From Pengzhenrongella frigida (GTDB lineage: Bacteria > Actinomycetota > Actinomycetes > Actinomycetales > Cellulomonadaceae): a stretch of 64,000 bases of DNA. A model generated the notes under the pieces. The model searched no databases, was not told the DNA's origin, and saw only the letters and a list, made by a program, of their open reading frames with translations. The stretch spans positions 62,001 to 126,000 of the forward strand of contig NZ_SDWW01000007.1 of assembly GCF_004168625.1 (NCBI RefSeq). Direction: 5' to 3'. Position numbers and translations under genes: made by a program. Shown piece by piece: positions 8,560 through 17,388 of this stretch (position 1 is the first letter of the stretch; each line of letters opens with the position of its first letter).

Positions 8560-10134
8560 ATGTCTGCTCGTCGCACGACGTACCTCGCCGGGGTCTGCGC
8601 CCTCCTTGTCGGTCTGACGGCCTGCACCGGGGAAGCCGAGCCGGGCCGGGCAGGCACCGAGCCGACCCCCGCCGGGTCGTCGTCACCGAGTGAGCCCGCA
8701 GTCTCCGAGACGGTCGCACGTACCGTCGTCCTGGGTGACCAGGAGGTCTCGTTCGAGGTCGGTCCGGTGCGGGTCCAGGACGGCGTGGGGCTGCTGTCGG
8801 TGCAAGCCACCGAGGTCGACCCGGGCGACGGCAAGAACGGCGCCAATGTCGATCTGGCGCTGTCCGACCCGTACAGCGACAACCGCATCGGCCCGAGCGG
8901 GGCGCGTCTCGTGGACACCGCCGCGGGCACGGTCTCGACGGTCGCGATCGACGGGGCGGACCACGCGGTCATGACCACGGGCAGCAGCCAGCTGTCGGAC
9001 GAACCGGTCACGATGGTCGCGGGTTTTGCCGCGCCGACCGGAGAGACCGTCGACGTGCTCCTGCCGTACGTCGGCTACTTCGTCGGGGTCCCGGTCCTGA
9101 CCGAGGCGGACGACGGCGCGGCTGCGGTTGCGCTCGCGGATCTGACGGACTCCGCGACGGCGGACCTGACCCTCCCGGTCGCGACGCTCGACCGGTACAC
9201 CGAGGACCAGGCCGGCGCTGTGCGTACCCGCACGGAGGCGGAGGAGGTCACGGTGGCGATCGCCGCGGACGTGCTCTTCGCCGCGGACTCGTCGGACCTG
9301 GGCCCCCAGGCCGACGCCGCCCTGGCCTCGGCGGGGGCGCAGATCGCCGCGTACAGCGCGGGCGCCCTGACCGTGGTCGGCCACACCGACGACGTGGCCT
9401 CCGACGAGTACAACCAGGACCTGTCCGTCCGCCGGGCGCAGTCGGTCGCGGACCGGCTGGCCACCCTCGTCGACCTCGCGCCCTACCCCCCTGCGGTCGA
9501 GGGGCGCGGTGAGAGCGAGCCCGCCGCTGCCGGCTCGAGCCCCGAGGCTCGCGCCTCGAACCGACGCGTCGAGCTCCTGTTCACCCCGAGCGCCGATGCG
9601 ACGCACGCCGGTGAGGAACCCGCTCCCGTCGGGGAGCTCCCCGCAGCCGAGGGGCCCGTCGGCACCGGGGCTGCCGGGGTCGAGGTCGCCTTCCTGAAGG
9701 ACGCCAAGTTCGCCGTCAGCCTCGACGAGGTCCAACGGGTCGGCGACACGCTGGTCGGTCAGGTCCGGGTCGAGCGGCTCGCCGGTGGACGCGCAAACCT
9801 GGCCCACTTCTTCTCCGCCGGTGCCTGGGGAAGTCGGGGGAAGCTCGACATCCAGGTGCAGTGGGCGGCCACGAAGCTCACGCTGCTCCAGGGCGGCACC
9901 CGTTACTTCCCGTTGGACTACGCGCGCGACGACCTGGGTCAGCGTGACCCGCTCGCGGACCGGTACCTGAGCACGCCGTTCGGCGACGGGGAGGTCCAGA
10001 CCGTCACAGTGGTGTGGCCGTCCGTGCCGGGTGACACCGTGGCCCTCGACGCACCCGTGTTCCGGTCGGCGACCGACGCGGAGTCGGGCGGGCCCGCCTT
10101 CCGCCTGACCGACATCCCCGTCGTCGAGCCATGA
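8560..10134 (+). CDS. OmpA-domain lipoprotein of the Tad locus
   Basis: 524 residues from the ATG at 8560, which has GGAG 11 bases upstream; an in-frame ATG at 8539 lacks a ribosome site. The signal peptide ends in a lipobox (LTAC, lipidated Cys22). Residues of about 230-345 form an OmpA/MotB-like domain (DVLFAADSSDLGPQA, GHTDDVASDEYNQDLSVRRA, and a C-terminal NRRVELLF). A C-terminal domain of about 150 residues is unassigned. OmpA domains usually bind peptidoglycan, so it could anchor the pilus machine to the wall of a monoderm cell. That role is an inference. Confidence 0.8.
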   Translation: MSARRTTYLAGVCALLVGLTACTGEAEPGRAGTEPTPAGSSSPSEPAVSETVARTVVLGDQEVSFEVGPVRVQDGVGLLSVQATEVDPGDGKNGANVDLALSDPYSDNRIGPSGARLVDTAAGTVSTVAIDGADHAVMTTGSSQLSDEPVTMVAGFAAPTGETVDVLLPYVGYFVGVPVLTEADDGAAAVALADLTDSATADLTLPVATLDRYTEDQAGAVRTRTEAEEVTVAIAADVLFAADSSDLGPQADAALASAGAQIAAYSAGALTVVGHTDDVASDEYNQDLSVRRAQSVADRLATLVDLAPYPPAVEGRGESEPAAAGSSPEARASNRRVELLFTPSADATHAGEEPAPVGELPAAEGPVGTGAAGVEVAFLKDAKFAVSLDEVQRVGDTLVGQVRVERLAGGRANLAHFFSAGAWGSRGKLDIQVQWAATKLTLLQGGTRYFPLDYARDDLGQRDPLADRYLSTPFGDGEVQTVTVVWPSVPGDTVALDAPVFRSATDAESGGPAFRLTDIPVVEP

Positions 10135-10829
10135 GCCAGTCCCGACGGCCGGGCCGGGCCGGTCGGGAGCGCGGTCAGTCCAGCGTGCTGCTCATCGGCT
10201 CCGTGATGGTCGTCGTCGTGATCGCGATCGCGTTCCTGGTGCCGTTCGGGTCGTACTTCGTGGACAAGCGGGAGTCCTCCACCGCCGCCGACGCCGCGGC
10301 GCTCGCCGCGGTCGGTGCCTGGCGGGACGACCTGCGCGCGGCCTACGACGGGTTGGACTCGGCTCCGAGCGATGCTGCCTTCTACGGGCACGTCGGCGAT
10401 GGCCTCGGCACGTACCTGTCCTACCTCCCGGCGCGGCAGGTCGCCGCCGACTTCGCGGCGCGCAACGACGCGGAGCTGGTCGACTTCTCGGTGGACGGTG
10501 CGCGCGGTGCGGTGTCGGTCCGGGTCCGTTCGGTGGACCTCGTGCCCGGGACCTCCGAGCGGGCCGAGTCCACCGCGACGGCGCGGCTGCGGTTCGCCGG
10601 GGGCTTGTGCGTCAACCACGGTGTGCTCGGAGTCGTGCTGGCGGGCTCGTGCAAGACCTCCGCCCCTCCCGCCCCGCCCGCTCCGGCCCCGACGCCGACC
10701 CCGACCCCGACCGCCCCGGACCCCGCGGCGCCGACCCCGACGCCGACGCCGACCCCCGAACCGCCGCCGTACGAGATCCCTGGTGGAGTCGAGGGCTTCG
10801 CCGTGACAGCGGTACTGACCAGCTCCTGA
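10131..10829 (+). CDS. TadG/Rv3654c-like secreted pseudopilin with Pro/Thr tail
   Basis: 232 residues. A basic leader and RERGQSSVLLIGSVM give a prepilin-like motif after Gly15, but residue +5 is Leu20 instead of Glu. A hydrophobic helix follows, then SSTAADAAALAAVGAW, typical of TadE/G-like proteins in actinobacterial Tad loci. Residues of about 185-215 are Pro/Thr repeats (PTPTPT), a likely wall-spanning spacer. The ATG overlaps the preceding stop (ATGA). Lack of the +5 Glu may mean that it is processed differently or not at all. Confidence 0.7.
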   Translation: MSQSRRPGRAGRERGQSSVLLIGSVMVVVVIAIAFLVPFGSYFVDKRESSTAADAAALAAVGAWRDDLRAAYDGLDSAPSDAAFYGHVGDGLGTYLSYLPARQVAADFAARNDAELVDFSVDGARGAVSVRVRSVDLVPGTSERAESTATARLRFAGGLCVNHGVLGVVLAGSCKTSAPPAPPAPAPTPTPTPTAPDPAAPTPTPTPTPEPPPYEIPGGVEGFAVTAVLTSS

Positions 10830-10873
10830 TCTTCTTCTGACCCGAATCTGACCATCCCCGACCTGGAGCGACC

Positions 10874-12655
10874 ATGCCCACGATCTACTGGCGCCCGACC
10901 GCCCTCGGCGTGCTCTTCGGGGTGATGAGCTACTTCATCTTCACCGTGGGGATCCTGGTCCCGCTCACCGACGTGCTGCTGGTGGCGGACCCCGGCGTCG
11001 TCACGGTCGTGATCGTCGCGGGCATGATCGCCCTGCAGGTGATGACCGGCGCCCTGGTGACCTCGCTCGTCCGGCGGCGGGTCGGCATGGAGCAGCGCCG
11101 CGAGGCGATCGCGACGGTGTTCGGCGCCGGCCTGATCGGCTGGTTGCTGGTCAGCACCCTGACGGCGGCGGCCGCGCTGGCGACAGGTGAGGCGGTCAAC
11201 TACGCGAACGTCGCGCTCACGTTCCCCCTCTGGGTCGGCGTCCCGCTCGTGGGCCTGGCGCTGGTCGCTCCGGGGGCTCGAACGGCCGGGGCGAACCGGT
11301 ACGTGGACCGACTCGACCGCGAGCGCGGCGCGGTGTCCGCGGAGTACTCCGGCCTCATCGTCATCGCGGTCATGCTGGTCGGCACCCTGCTCCTGACCTT
11401 CGGCTCGGGCGGAGCGGTCTCCGAGCGGATCAAGTACGTGATCTGTGAGGCCCTCACCTTCGGCCAGGGCGGGTGCACCGCGCCGGGGTCGGCGGCGTCG
11501 GAGGTCGACCCGCACATGCCCACGGAGCCGTGCGTCCAGTCCAACATCGCCGACAACCGGGAGCTGTCCGGAAGCGTCATGTTCGTCGCGGCCAAGGGCG
11601 GCGGCATGATCCGGATCGAGAAGCTGTCGGACGGCACGTACCGCGTGTCCACCGAGGCCACTGCCGGAGCAGGTGTCACCGACGGGGTCGGGGCGGGCGC
11701 CACCATGACCGTCGACGGTGTCGTGGTCGGCATGGACGGGCAGGCCTCGGCCACCGCCCTCGCCTCGGGCACCGTGGGCAAGACCTGGGTCGTGGACGGG
11801 GTCGACGACCAGGAGGCCCTGGTGTCGTACCTCAAGGAGCAGCGTGACTTCGCCAGCATGGGTCCGGTGGGCTCGGTGGTGGAAGGCTCCCAGCAGCTGT
11901 GGAACTGGATCACGGGTGGCGAGACCTACGAGCCGCCGGCGCCGTCCGAGTACTACGGCGAGGCCGGGATCTCGGCGAACGTCGGCGCGAACGCGACGTC
12001 CCTGACGACCTCGGGCTCGGCCTCGCTGGATGCGGCGGTCGCGATCGGAGGCAGGGTCAACGTGGAGACGGGTGCGGTCACGACGTACTACACGTACACC
12101 CTCGAGGGCGGTGCCGGCGCCGCGGTAGCCAGTCCCGGCACGACCGTGGAGGCGAGCGCCTCGGGCCGAATCGAGATGCTCGTCGCCGTCACCGTCGACC
12201 CCGAGGGGAACCCGCTCGAGATCGAGGTCCAGGGTCAGGCGGTCGGCGAGGCGAAGGCTCAGGCGGAGAGCATGTTCGGTGGCACGGAAGGGCCCGCCGG
12301 GAGCGGGGGGCGTCTCTACACGGCGTCGGTCGAGCTCACCGGCGCCGAGACGACCGCCATCGCGACCGACCTGATGCAGGCGGTCGGGATCCCGACCGGA
12401 GGCCGGGCCCCGGTCAACCAGGGGCTGGCCGCGTACGATGCGGTCGACACGTTCTTGGGGGCAACCCGTGAGCGCGGCGTGGTGACCTGGCAGGACCTGA
12501 CGACCGAGTCCGAGACGCCGTTCGCGATCTCCGCCGGCGGCAAGGTCGGCCCGGTCGGGCTCGGTGTGTCCTTTGAGAACAGCACCGTGACCACGAACTC
12601 GACGAACGCTCACTATCTGTCCAACGGAGTCTGGAAGGTCTGGAACGAATGCTGA
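10874..12655 (+). CDS. Four-helix membrane protein with internal prepilin motif and large ectodomain
   Basis: 593 residues. About four membrane helices occupy residues 8-135. An internal class III prepilin motif then appears: ERGAVSAEYSG with Gly152, Ala153 and Glu157 at +5, followed by a hydrophobic helix (about 160-180). Beyond it lies a Gly/Ala/Thr/Ser-rich ectodomain of about 410 residues with Cys pairs near its start (CEALTFGQGGC) and a Cys-terminal WNEC end. I do not recognise the ectodomain. Cleavage at the internal motif would release a pilin-tagged C-terminal product from the 4-TM part. Its stop overlaps the next lipoprotein gene by 7 bases. Confidence 0.75.
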   Translation: MPTIYWRPTALGVLFGVMSYFIFTVGILVPLTDVLLVADPGVVTVVIVAGMIALQVMTGALVTSLVRRRVGMEQRREAIATVFGAGLIGWLLVSTLTAAAALATGEAVNYANVALTFPLWVGVPLVGLALVAPGARTAGANRYVDRLDRERGAVSAEYSGLIVIAVMLVGTLLLTFGSGGAVSERIKYVICEALTFGQGGCTAPGSAASEVDPHMPTEPCVQSNIADNRELSGSVMFVAAKGGGMIRIEKLSDGTYRVSTEATAGAGVTDGVGAGATMTVDGVVVGMDGQASATALASGTVGKTWVVDGVDDQEALVSYLKEQRDFASMGPVGSVVEGSQQLWNWITGGETYEPPAPSEYYGEAGISANVGANATSLTTSGSASLDAAVAIGGRVNVETGAVTTYYTYTLEGGAGAAVASPGTTVEASASGRIEMLVAVTVDPEGNPLEIEVQGQAVGEAKAQAESMFGGTEGPAGSGGRLYTASVELTGAETTAIATDLMQAVGIPTGGRAPVNQGLAAYDAVDTFLGATRERGVVTWQDLTTESETPFAISAGGKVGPVGLGVSFENSTVTTNSTNAHYLSNGVWKVWNEC

Positions 12656-13266
12656 GAAAGTCGACTGTGCAAGGCGTCGTCATGGCGGTCGCCTCGATCG
12701 CGCTCGCCGCGGGGTGCTCCGGAACCGGCAACGCCACCGACGACGCGACCAAGGACCCGTTCGCGCCGACCGGTGCCCCGAGCGAGTTCGAGCAGATCGC
12801 CGGCGCCGAGGGTGAGGACGTCCCCCTGGGGTCGGGCCTGTCCGTCGTCGTGCCGGCGGGATCGACCGCCGAGCCGGTGGTCTCCAAGGTCGCCGGCTCC
12901 GAGTTCGTGATGTACCGGATGCCCGACGCCGATGCCGAGGGCTTCCCGGTCCTTCAGCTCAGCTGGGGGAAGTCGGACGTGGGGGCGATCGAGGGCTCGT
13001 GGACCCATGAGACCACCATGACGGCGAGCAAGGTCGTCTCGGACTACGAGCGCTCCAGCGTGACCTGGCCCGGTGCCGATGTCGCCGTGACCGCCACGTG
13101 GACCGAGGAGATCGCCCGGGACTCCGGGACGATCGTCGCGGACGCCGCCGCGCTGTGGTTCGACGCCCCGGACGGGACCAAGGGCGTGGTGATGGTGTTC
13201 GTCCAGGAGGGCACGCTCGAGGGCTCGACTGCCCTGGACGCCCTGCAGACCCTGACGATCGGCTGA
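12649..13266 (+). CDS. Lipoprotein coupled to the pilin-motif ectodomain gene
   Basis: 205 residues. The signal peptide ends at a lipobox-like AAGC (Cys23). The rest is a compact beta-rich domain of about 150 residues without catalytic motifs that I can identify. The gene starts inside the end of the 593-residue protein gene (7-base overlap), so the two are made together. A partner or chaperone for the ectodomain is possible, inferred from coupling only. Confidence 0.75.
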   Translation: MLRKSTVQGVVMAVASIALAAGCSGTGNATDDATKDPFAPTGAPSEFEQIAGAEGEDVPLGSGLSVVVPAGSTAEPVVSKVAGSEFVMYRMPDADAEGFPVLQLSWGKSDVGAIEGSWTHETTMTASKVVSDYERSSVTWPGADVAVTATWTEEIARDSGTIVADAAALWFDAPDGTKGVVMVFVQEGTLEGSTALDALQTLTIG

Positions 13267-13274
13267 ACGGCGCC

Positions 13275-13676
13275 GTGCCTGTCGTCCTCACCTTCGTCGC
13301 CCTGTTCACCCTGATCCCCGCGGTCGTGATGGTCGCGGCGGGCCTGCGGCTGAGGCGGCGACCCGCGGAGGTCGCGCGGGTCCCGGTGACGGCCGTGGTG
13401 GTCCACGTCACCGCCGACCGGGCCTCACGCGTCACGTTCGACTATCCGGCGCCCGACGGGAGCAGGTTGCGCGCGACCCGGCTCTGTGGCCTGGCGACCA
13501 TCCGCGACAACGGCCTCACGGTCTACGTCGACCCCACCAACCCCACCGATGTGAGTCTCGGCGGGATCGCCAGTGCGAGCGGCTTCGGGGGCGTGGCCCT
13601 CATCGGGGGCGGGCTCCTGTTCGGACTCTTCGGACTGACGCAGCTGGTCAGCATCGCGGTCGGCGCCGTGCGCTGA
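13275..13676 (+). CDS. DUF3592-like two-helix membrane protein
   Basis: 133 residues from a GTG 8 bases after the preceding stop. An N-terminal helix (about 3-25), a small soluble beta domain (RVPVTAVVVHV, VTFDYPAPDGSRL, LTVYVDPTNPTD) and a C-terminal helix (about 100-130) match the DUF3592 architecture. The function is unknown. It closes the Tad gene block before the TCA genes. Confidence 0.7.
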   Translation: MPVVLTFVALFTLIPAVVMVAAGLRLRRRPAEVARVPVTAVVVHVTADRASRVTFDYPAPDGSRLRATRLCGLATIRDNGLTVYVDPTNPTDVSLGGIASASGFGGVALIGGGLLFGLFGLTQLVSIAVGAVR

Positions 13677-13689
13677 GGGACGAGGTTCC

Positions 13690-13706
13690 CCGGGCCGCGA
13701 GCCCGG
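13690..13706 (+). terminator. Weak hairpin at the end of the Tad block
   Basis: A 6-bp stem, CCGGGC (13690-13695) with GCCCGG (13701-13706) and a CGCGA loop, lies 13 bases after the DUF3592 stop. There is no U-tract. It may mark the operon end. Confidence 0.35.
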
Positions 13707-13733
13707 TCGGGCGACTGTGGCGTGCCCAACATC

Positions 13734-13747
13734 TCTCGATGTGAAGA
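13734..13747. promoter_or_regulatory. Inverted-repeat motif upstream of sucC, shared with icd
   Basis: TCTCGATGTGAAGA is an imperfect inverted repeat about 90 bp before sucC. The 12-mer ATCTCTCGATGT (13731-13742) is identical to one upstream of icd (23468-23479). In icd the palindrome is nearly perfect (TCTCGA-TG-TCGAGT). A common TCA-cycle regulator site is inferred. I cannot name the factor. Confidence 0.45.
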
Positions 13748-13834
13748 TATCTGCCAGAACCCGACTACGATTCCCTTCGGCGACGTGGCCATTCCCGGCT
13801 CACGCCCCGCGGTCGACGGAAGGACGCAAGCCAG

Positions 13835-15001
13835 GTGGACCTGTTCGAGTACCAGGCACGTGACATCTTCGAGAAGCACGGCGTCCCCGTGCTCGGCGGC
13901 ATCGTCGCCAGCACGCCTGAGGAGGCCCGCGCCGGCGCGCAGGCCCTCGGTGGCGGAACCGTCGTCGTCAAGGCGCAGGTCAAGGTCGGCGGTCGCGGCA
14001 AGGCCGGCGGCGTCAAGCTCGCGCACACGCCCGACGAGGCGGCCGAGAAGGCCTCCGAGATCCTGGGCATGGACATCAAGGGCCACACGGTCCACCAGGT
14101 CATGATCGCCGCCGGCGCCAAGATCGCGCAGGAGTACTACTTCTCCGTGGTGCTGGACCGCTCCGAGCGTCGGTACCTCGCGATGGCCTCCGTCGAGGGC
14201 GGGATGGAGATCGAGCAGCTCGCCGTCGAACGCCCGGACGCCCTCGCCCGCGTCGCCGTCGACCCGCTGGTCGGCATCGATGCGGCCAAGGCCGCCGAGA
14301 TCGCCGCCGCGGCCGGGTTCGCGCCCGACGTCGCCGGCCCGATCGCCCAGGTCTTCGTCAAGCTCTGGGACGTCTACAAGGGTGAGGACGCCACGCTCGT
14401 CGAGGTGAACCCGCTGGTGCGGACCGAGGACGGCTCGATCGTCGCGCTCGACGGCAAGATCACGCTCGACGGCAACGCGGACTTCCGCCACCGCGACCAC
14501 GCCGACCTCGAGGACGCCGCCTCGGCCGACCCGCTCGAGGCGCGGGCGAAGGCGAAGGGCCTCAACTACGTCAAGCTCGACGGCACCGTCGGGGTCATCG
14601 GCAACGGCGCGGGCCTCGTGATGAGCACGCTCGACGTCGTCGCGCTCGCCGGCCAGCTGCACGGCGGCGTCAAGCCGGCGAACTTCCTCGACATCGGGGG
14701 CGGCGCGTCTGCGGAGGTCATGGCCAACGGGCTCGACATCATCCTGTCCGACCCGCAGGTCAAGTCCGTCTTCGTCAACGTGTTCGGCGGGATCACCGCC
14801 TGCGACGAGGTCGCGAACGGCATCGTCGCCGCGCTGGAGATCCTCGGCGACCACGCGACCAAACCGCTGGTCGTCCGGCTGGACGGCAACAACGTCGTCG
14901 AGGGCCGTGCGATCCTCGCCGCTGCCGCGCACCCGCTGGTCACCCTGGCCGACACGATGGACGGCGGCGCGGCGAAAGCCGCCCAGCTGGCCAACGCCTG
15001 A
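13835..15001 (+). CDS. sucC: Succinate-CoA ligase beta subunit
   Basis: 388 residues, the normal SucC length. It is the ATP-grasp subunit that binds nucleotide and, with SucD, interconverts succinyl-CoA and succinate in the TCA cycle. The N-terminus [18 protein letters not shown] and the stretches [24 protein letters not shown] and [10 protein letters not shown] are family signatures. The GTG start is set by GGAAGGA about 10 bases upstream and by the conserved N-terminus. sucD follows 35 bases later with its own ribosome site. Confidence 0.97.
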   Translation: MDLFEYQARDIFEKHGVPVLGGIVASTPEEARAGAQALGGGTVVVKAQVKVGGRGKAGGVKLAHTPDEAAEKASEILGMDIKGHTVHQVMIAAGAKIAQEYYFSVVLDRSERRYLAMASVEGGMEIEQLAVERPDALARVAVDPLVGIDAAKAAEIAAAAGFAPDVAGPIAQVFVKLWDVYKGEDATLVEVNPLVRTEDGSIVALDGKITLDGNADFRHRDHADLEDAASADPLEARAKAKGLNYVKLDGTVGVIGNGAGLVMSTLDVVALAGQLHGGVKPANFLDIGGGASAEVMANGLDIILSDPQVKSVFVNVFGGITACDEVANGIVAALEILGDHATKPLVVRLDGNNVVEGRAILAAAAHPLVTLADTMDGGAAKAAQLANA

Positions 15002-15036
15002 CGCCCCGCCGACGCTAGAGAAGAGACGACGCAACC

Positions 15037-15933
15037 ATGGCAATCTTCCTGACCGCGGCCTCCAGGGTCATCGTCCAGGGCATGACCGGCACCGAGGGGA
15101 TGAAGCACACGACCCGCATGCTCGCGGGCGGCACCACGGTGGTCGGCGGCGTGAACCCGCGCAAGGCGGGCACCACTGTCGAGTTCCCCGTCGGTGACGG
15201 CACCGGCGACACCATCGCCATCCCGGTCTACGGGTCCGTGGCCGACGCCGTCGCGACGTCCGGTGCGAACGTGTCCGTCGTCTTCGTGCCGCCGGCCTTC
15301 ACCAAGGCCGCGGTCATCGAGGCCGTCGACGCCGGCGTCCCGCTCGTGGTGATCATCACCGAGGGGGTCCCGGTCAAGGACACCGCGGAGTTCTTCACCT
15401 ACGCGCAGGCCCGCGGCGTGCGCCTCATCGGCCCGAACTGCCCCGGCCTGATCAGCCCCGGAAAGTCGAATGTCGGCATCATCCCGGCGGACATCGCGGG
15501 CGCCGGCAAGATCGGTCTCGTCTCGAAGTCGGGCACGCTGACGTACCAGATGATGTACGAGCTGCGGGACCTCGGGTTCTCCACCGCGATCGGCATCGGC
15601 GGCGACCCCATCATCGGCACGACCCACATCGACGCGCTCGAGGCGTTCGAGGCCGACCCGGACACCGAGGTGATCGTGCTGATCGGCGAGATCGGCGGCG
15701 ACGCCGAGGAACGCGCCGCGGCGTACATCGCCGAGCACGTGACCAAGCCGGTCGTCGGCTATGTCGCCGGCTTCACCGCGCCCGAGGGCAAGACCATGGG
15801 GCACGCCGGTGCGATCGTCTCCGGCTCGTCGGGCACGGCGCAGGCCAAGAAGGAGGCCCTCGAGGCCGCCGGGGTCAAGGTCGGCAACACGCCGAGCGAG
15901 ACCGCCGACCTGATCCGCGCGATCCTGACCTGA
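15037..15933 (+). CDS. sucD: Succinate-CoA ligase alpha subunit
   Basis: 298 residues. The CoA-binding Rossmann domain is N-terminal ([11 protein letters not shown]), and the ligase domain carries the phospho-histidine loop [17 protein letters not shown]. It forms the CoA-ligating half of the enzyme with SucC. GAGAAGAGACG precedes the ATG as a ribosome site. It is cotranscribed with sucC, as in most actinobacteria. Confidence 0.97.
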   Translation: MAIFLTAASRVIVQGMTGTEGMKHTTRMLAGGTTVVGGVNPRKAGTTVEFPVGDGTGDTIAIPVYGSVADAVATSGANVSVVFVPPAFTKAAVIEAVDAGVPLVVIITEGVPVKDTAEFFTYAQARGVRLIGPNCPGLISPGKSNVGIIPADIAGAGKIGLVSKSGTLTYQMMYELRDLGFSTAIGIGGDPIIGTTHIDALEAFEADPDTEVIVLIGEIGGDAEERAAAYIAEHVTKPVVGYVAGFTAPEGKTMGHAGAIVSGSSGTAQAKKEALEAAGVKVGNTPSETADLIRAILT

Positions 15934-15978
15934 TCGACGAGCCGACCTGACCCGACCGACCTGACCGACCTGGCCCGA

Positions 15979-15992
15979 CCCGGCGCGCCGGG
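15979..15992 (+). terminator. Palindrome after sucD
   Basis: The perfect 14-bp palindrome CCCGGCGCGCCGGG lies 45 bases after the sucD stop, after a run of CCGACCTGACC-like repeats (about 15940-15975). It could terminate or stabilise the sucCD message. No U-tract is present. Confidence 0.35.
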
Positions 15993-16007
15993 ACCCGCCG
16001 GCGCGCG

Positions 16008-17327
16008 ATGTGCGGCGACCATGGGGGAGTGAGCGGCTCGGCGGGACACACCACAAGCACCTCCGGCGGCCGGATGGCCCAGGCCGGTCGCCGGGTGCTG
16101 ACGATCGGCGATCGCACGCCCAAGGACGGCGGCAGCGGCATCGACGGTGCCCCGCGGTGGGCGGCCGGCCTGGCCGCCGGGGTGCAGGCCGCGATCCTGT
16201 CGCTCGCCGTGGTCGTCGCGCCGACCCTCGCCGCCTATGTCGCGACCTCCGCCGACCCGACCAACGACGACGTCGGCTGGCTGCGGTCGGTCGCGGTCGG
16301 TGCCGGGATCTGGTTGCTCGGGCACGGCGTGCCGGTCGCGGCGGGTGCAGTCACCGTGACGCTCGTCCCGCTCGGGATCACCCTGCTCGCGCTGTTCGCG
16401 TGCTTCGCCTCGGCCCGGCGGTCCGGCCGGGCCGCCTGGTCGGGCTACGCGGCGTCGGTCGGCGGGTACGTCGCCGTCGTGACGGTGGTGGCGATCGCCG
16501 TGTCGGCCGGCGCGCTGGGCGTCGGCCGGGCCGTCGTCGGCGCAGCGGCCATCGGCGCGGTCGGGCTCGGGGCGGGGCTGCTGTCCCAGCCGGGCGCGCC
16601 GCCGCTGCGGACGGTGAGCCGGCCGGTGTGGATCCGGGTACCGGGCTTCGTGCGGGCCGGGGCGGCGGCGGGCGCGGTCGCGATCGCGCTCCTCGTCGGG
16701 GTGGCCGTCACGCTCACCGTCGTGTGGATCGTGGCCGGGCGCGAGACGATCACGAGCGTCGGGCAGAGCCTCGCGCTGGACGCGATCGGCGGGACGGTGC
16801 TGGCCGTGGCCCAGCTCGCCCTCGTGCCGAACCTGGTCGTGTGGGCGCTCGCCTACGTCGCCGGACCGGGCTTCGTCGTCGGCGCCGGATCGCACTTCGC
16901 TGCCGGTGAGGTGGTCGCCGGCCCGCTGCCTGCGCTCCCGCTGCTCGGCGCGCTCCCCGCACCCGGGGGGTCGACCGACCTGACCACCTGGTGGCCGCTC
17001 GCGCTCGTCGGGGTCGGCGCGCTGGCCGGCTGGTACCTGCACTCGCGGCTGGCGCGCGGAACGTGGTGGCACCCGGTGCTCGCGTCCGCCGTGGTCGCCG
17101 GGGTGGCGGGAATGGGGACCGGCGTCCTGGTGTCGCTCGCGAGCGGCTCGGCCGGACCGGCCCGGATGACTGAGGTCGGAGCGTCCGGGCTGCTCGTCGG
17201 GCTCGCCGTCGCGGCCGGGGTCGCCCTCGGCAGCGTGCTGGTGGCGCTGCCGGCGAGCATCGAGGTGCGTGCCGCGGTCGCTCGGGCGTGGGGTCGGTTC
17301 CGGCACCACGGCGTCGCTGCCGACTGA
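16008..17327 (+). CDS. DUF6350 multi-pass membrane protein
   Basis: 439 residues if the ATG at 16008 is used; an in-frame GTG at 16029 is an alternative, and neither has a good ribosome site. About nine hydrophobic helices run from residue 50 to the end, with few charged loops. The position between sucD and purN is where DUF6350 proteins usually lie in Micrococcales and related actinobacteria. The function is unknown. A transporter-like or lipid-related role cannot be judged from sequence. Confidence 0.75.
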   Translation: MCGDHGGVSGSAGHTTSTSGGRMAQAGRRVLTIGDRTPKDGGSGIDGAPRWAAGLAAGVQAAILSLAVVVAPTLAAYVATSADPTNDDVGWLRSVAVGAGIWLLGHGVPVAAGAVTVTLVPLGITLLALFACFASARRSGRAAWSGYAASVGGYVAVVTVVAIAVSAGALGVGRAVVGAAAIGAVGLGAGLLSQPGAPPLRTVSRPVWIRVPGFVRAGAAAGAVAIALLVGVAVTLTVVWIVAGRETITSVGQSLALDAIGGTVLAVAQLALVPNLVVWALAYVAGPGFVVGAGSHFAAGEVVAGPLPALPLLGALPAPGGSTDLTTWWPLALVGVGALAGWYLHSRLARGTWWHPVLASAVVAGVAGMGTGVLVSLASGSAGPARMTEVGASGLLVGLAVAAGVALGSVLVALPASIEVRAAVARAWGRFRHHGVAAD

Positions 17328-17332
17328 CGTCC

Positions 17333-17388
17333 GCAGGTCGGTCCGAGCAGGCCGGTCCGCGCAGGCCCGTCCCAGCAGGTCAGCTCGA
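17333..17388. repeat. 14-bp tandem repeat (4 units) between convergent genes
   Basis: Units start at 17333, 17347, 17361 and 17375; each begins GCAGG followed by TCGGTCCGA or close variants. The last unit overlaps the stop codon of the minus-strand membrane protein gene. The repeat fills the whole gap between the convergent genes. Confidence 0.8.

Noticed and set aside
15938-15978. CCGACCTGACC-like repeats after sucD as a separate regulatory element
   Set aside because: The units are short and irregular and could be simple slippage; noted only with the nearby palindrome.
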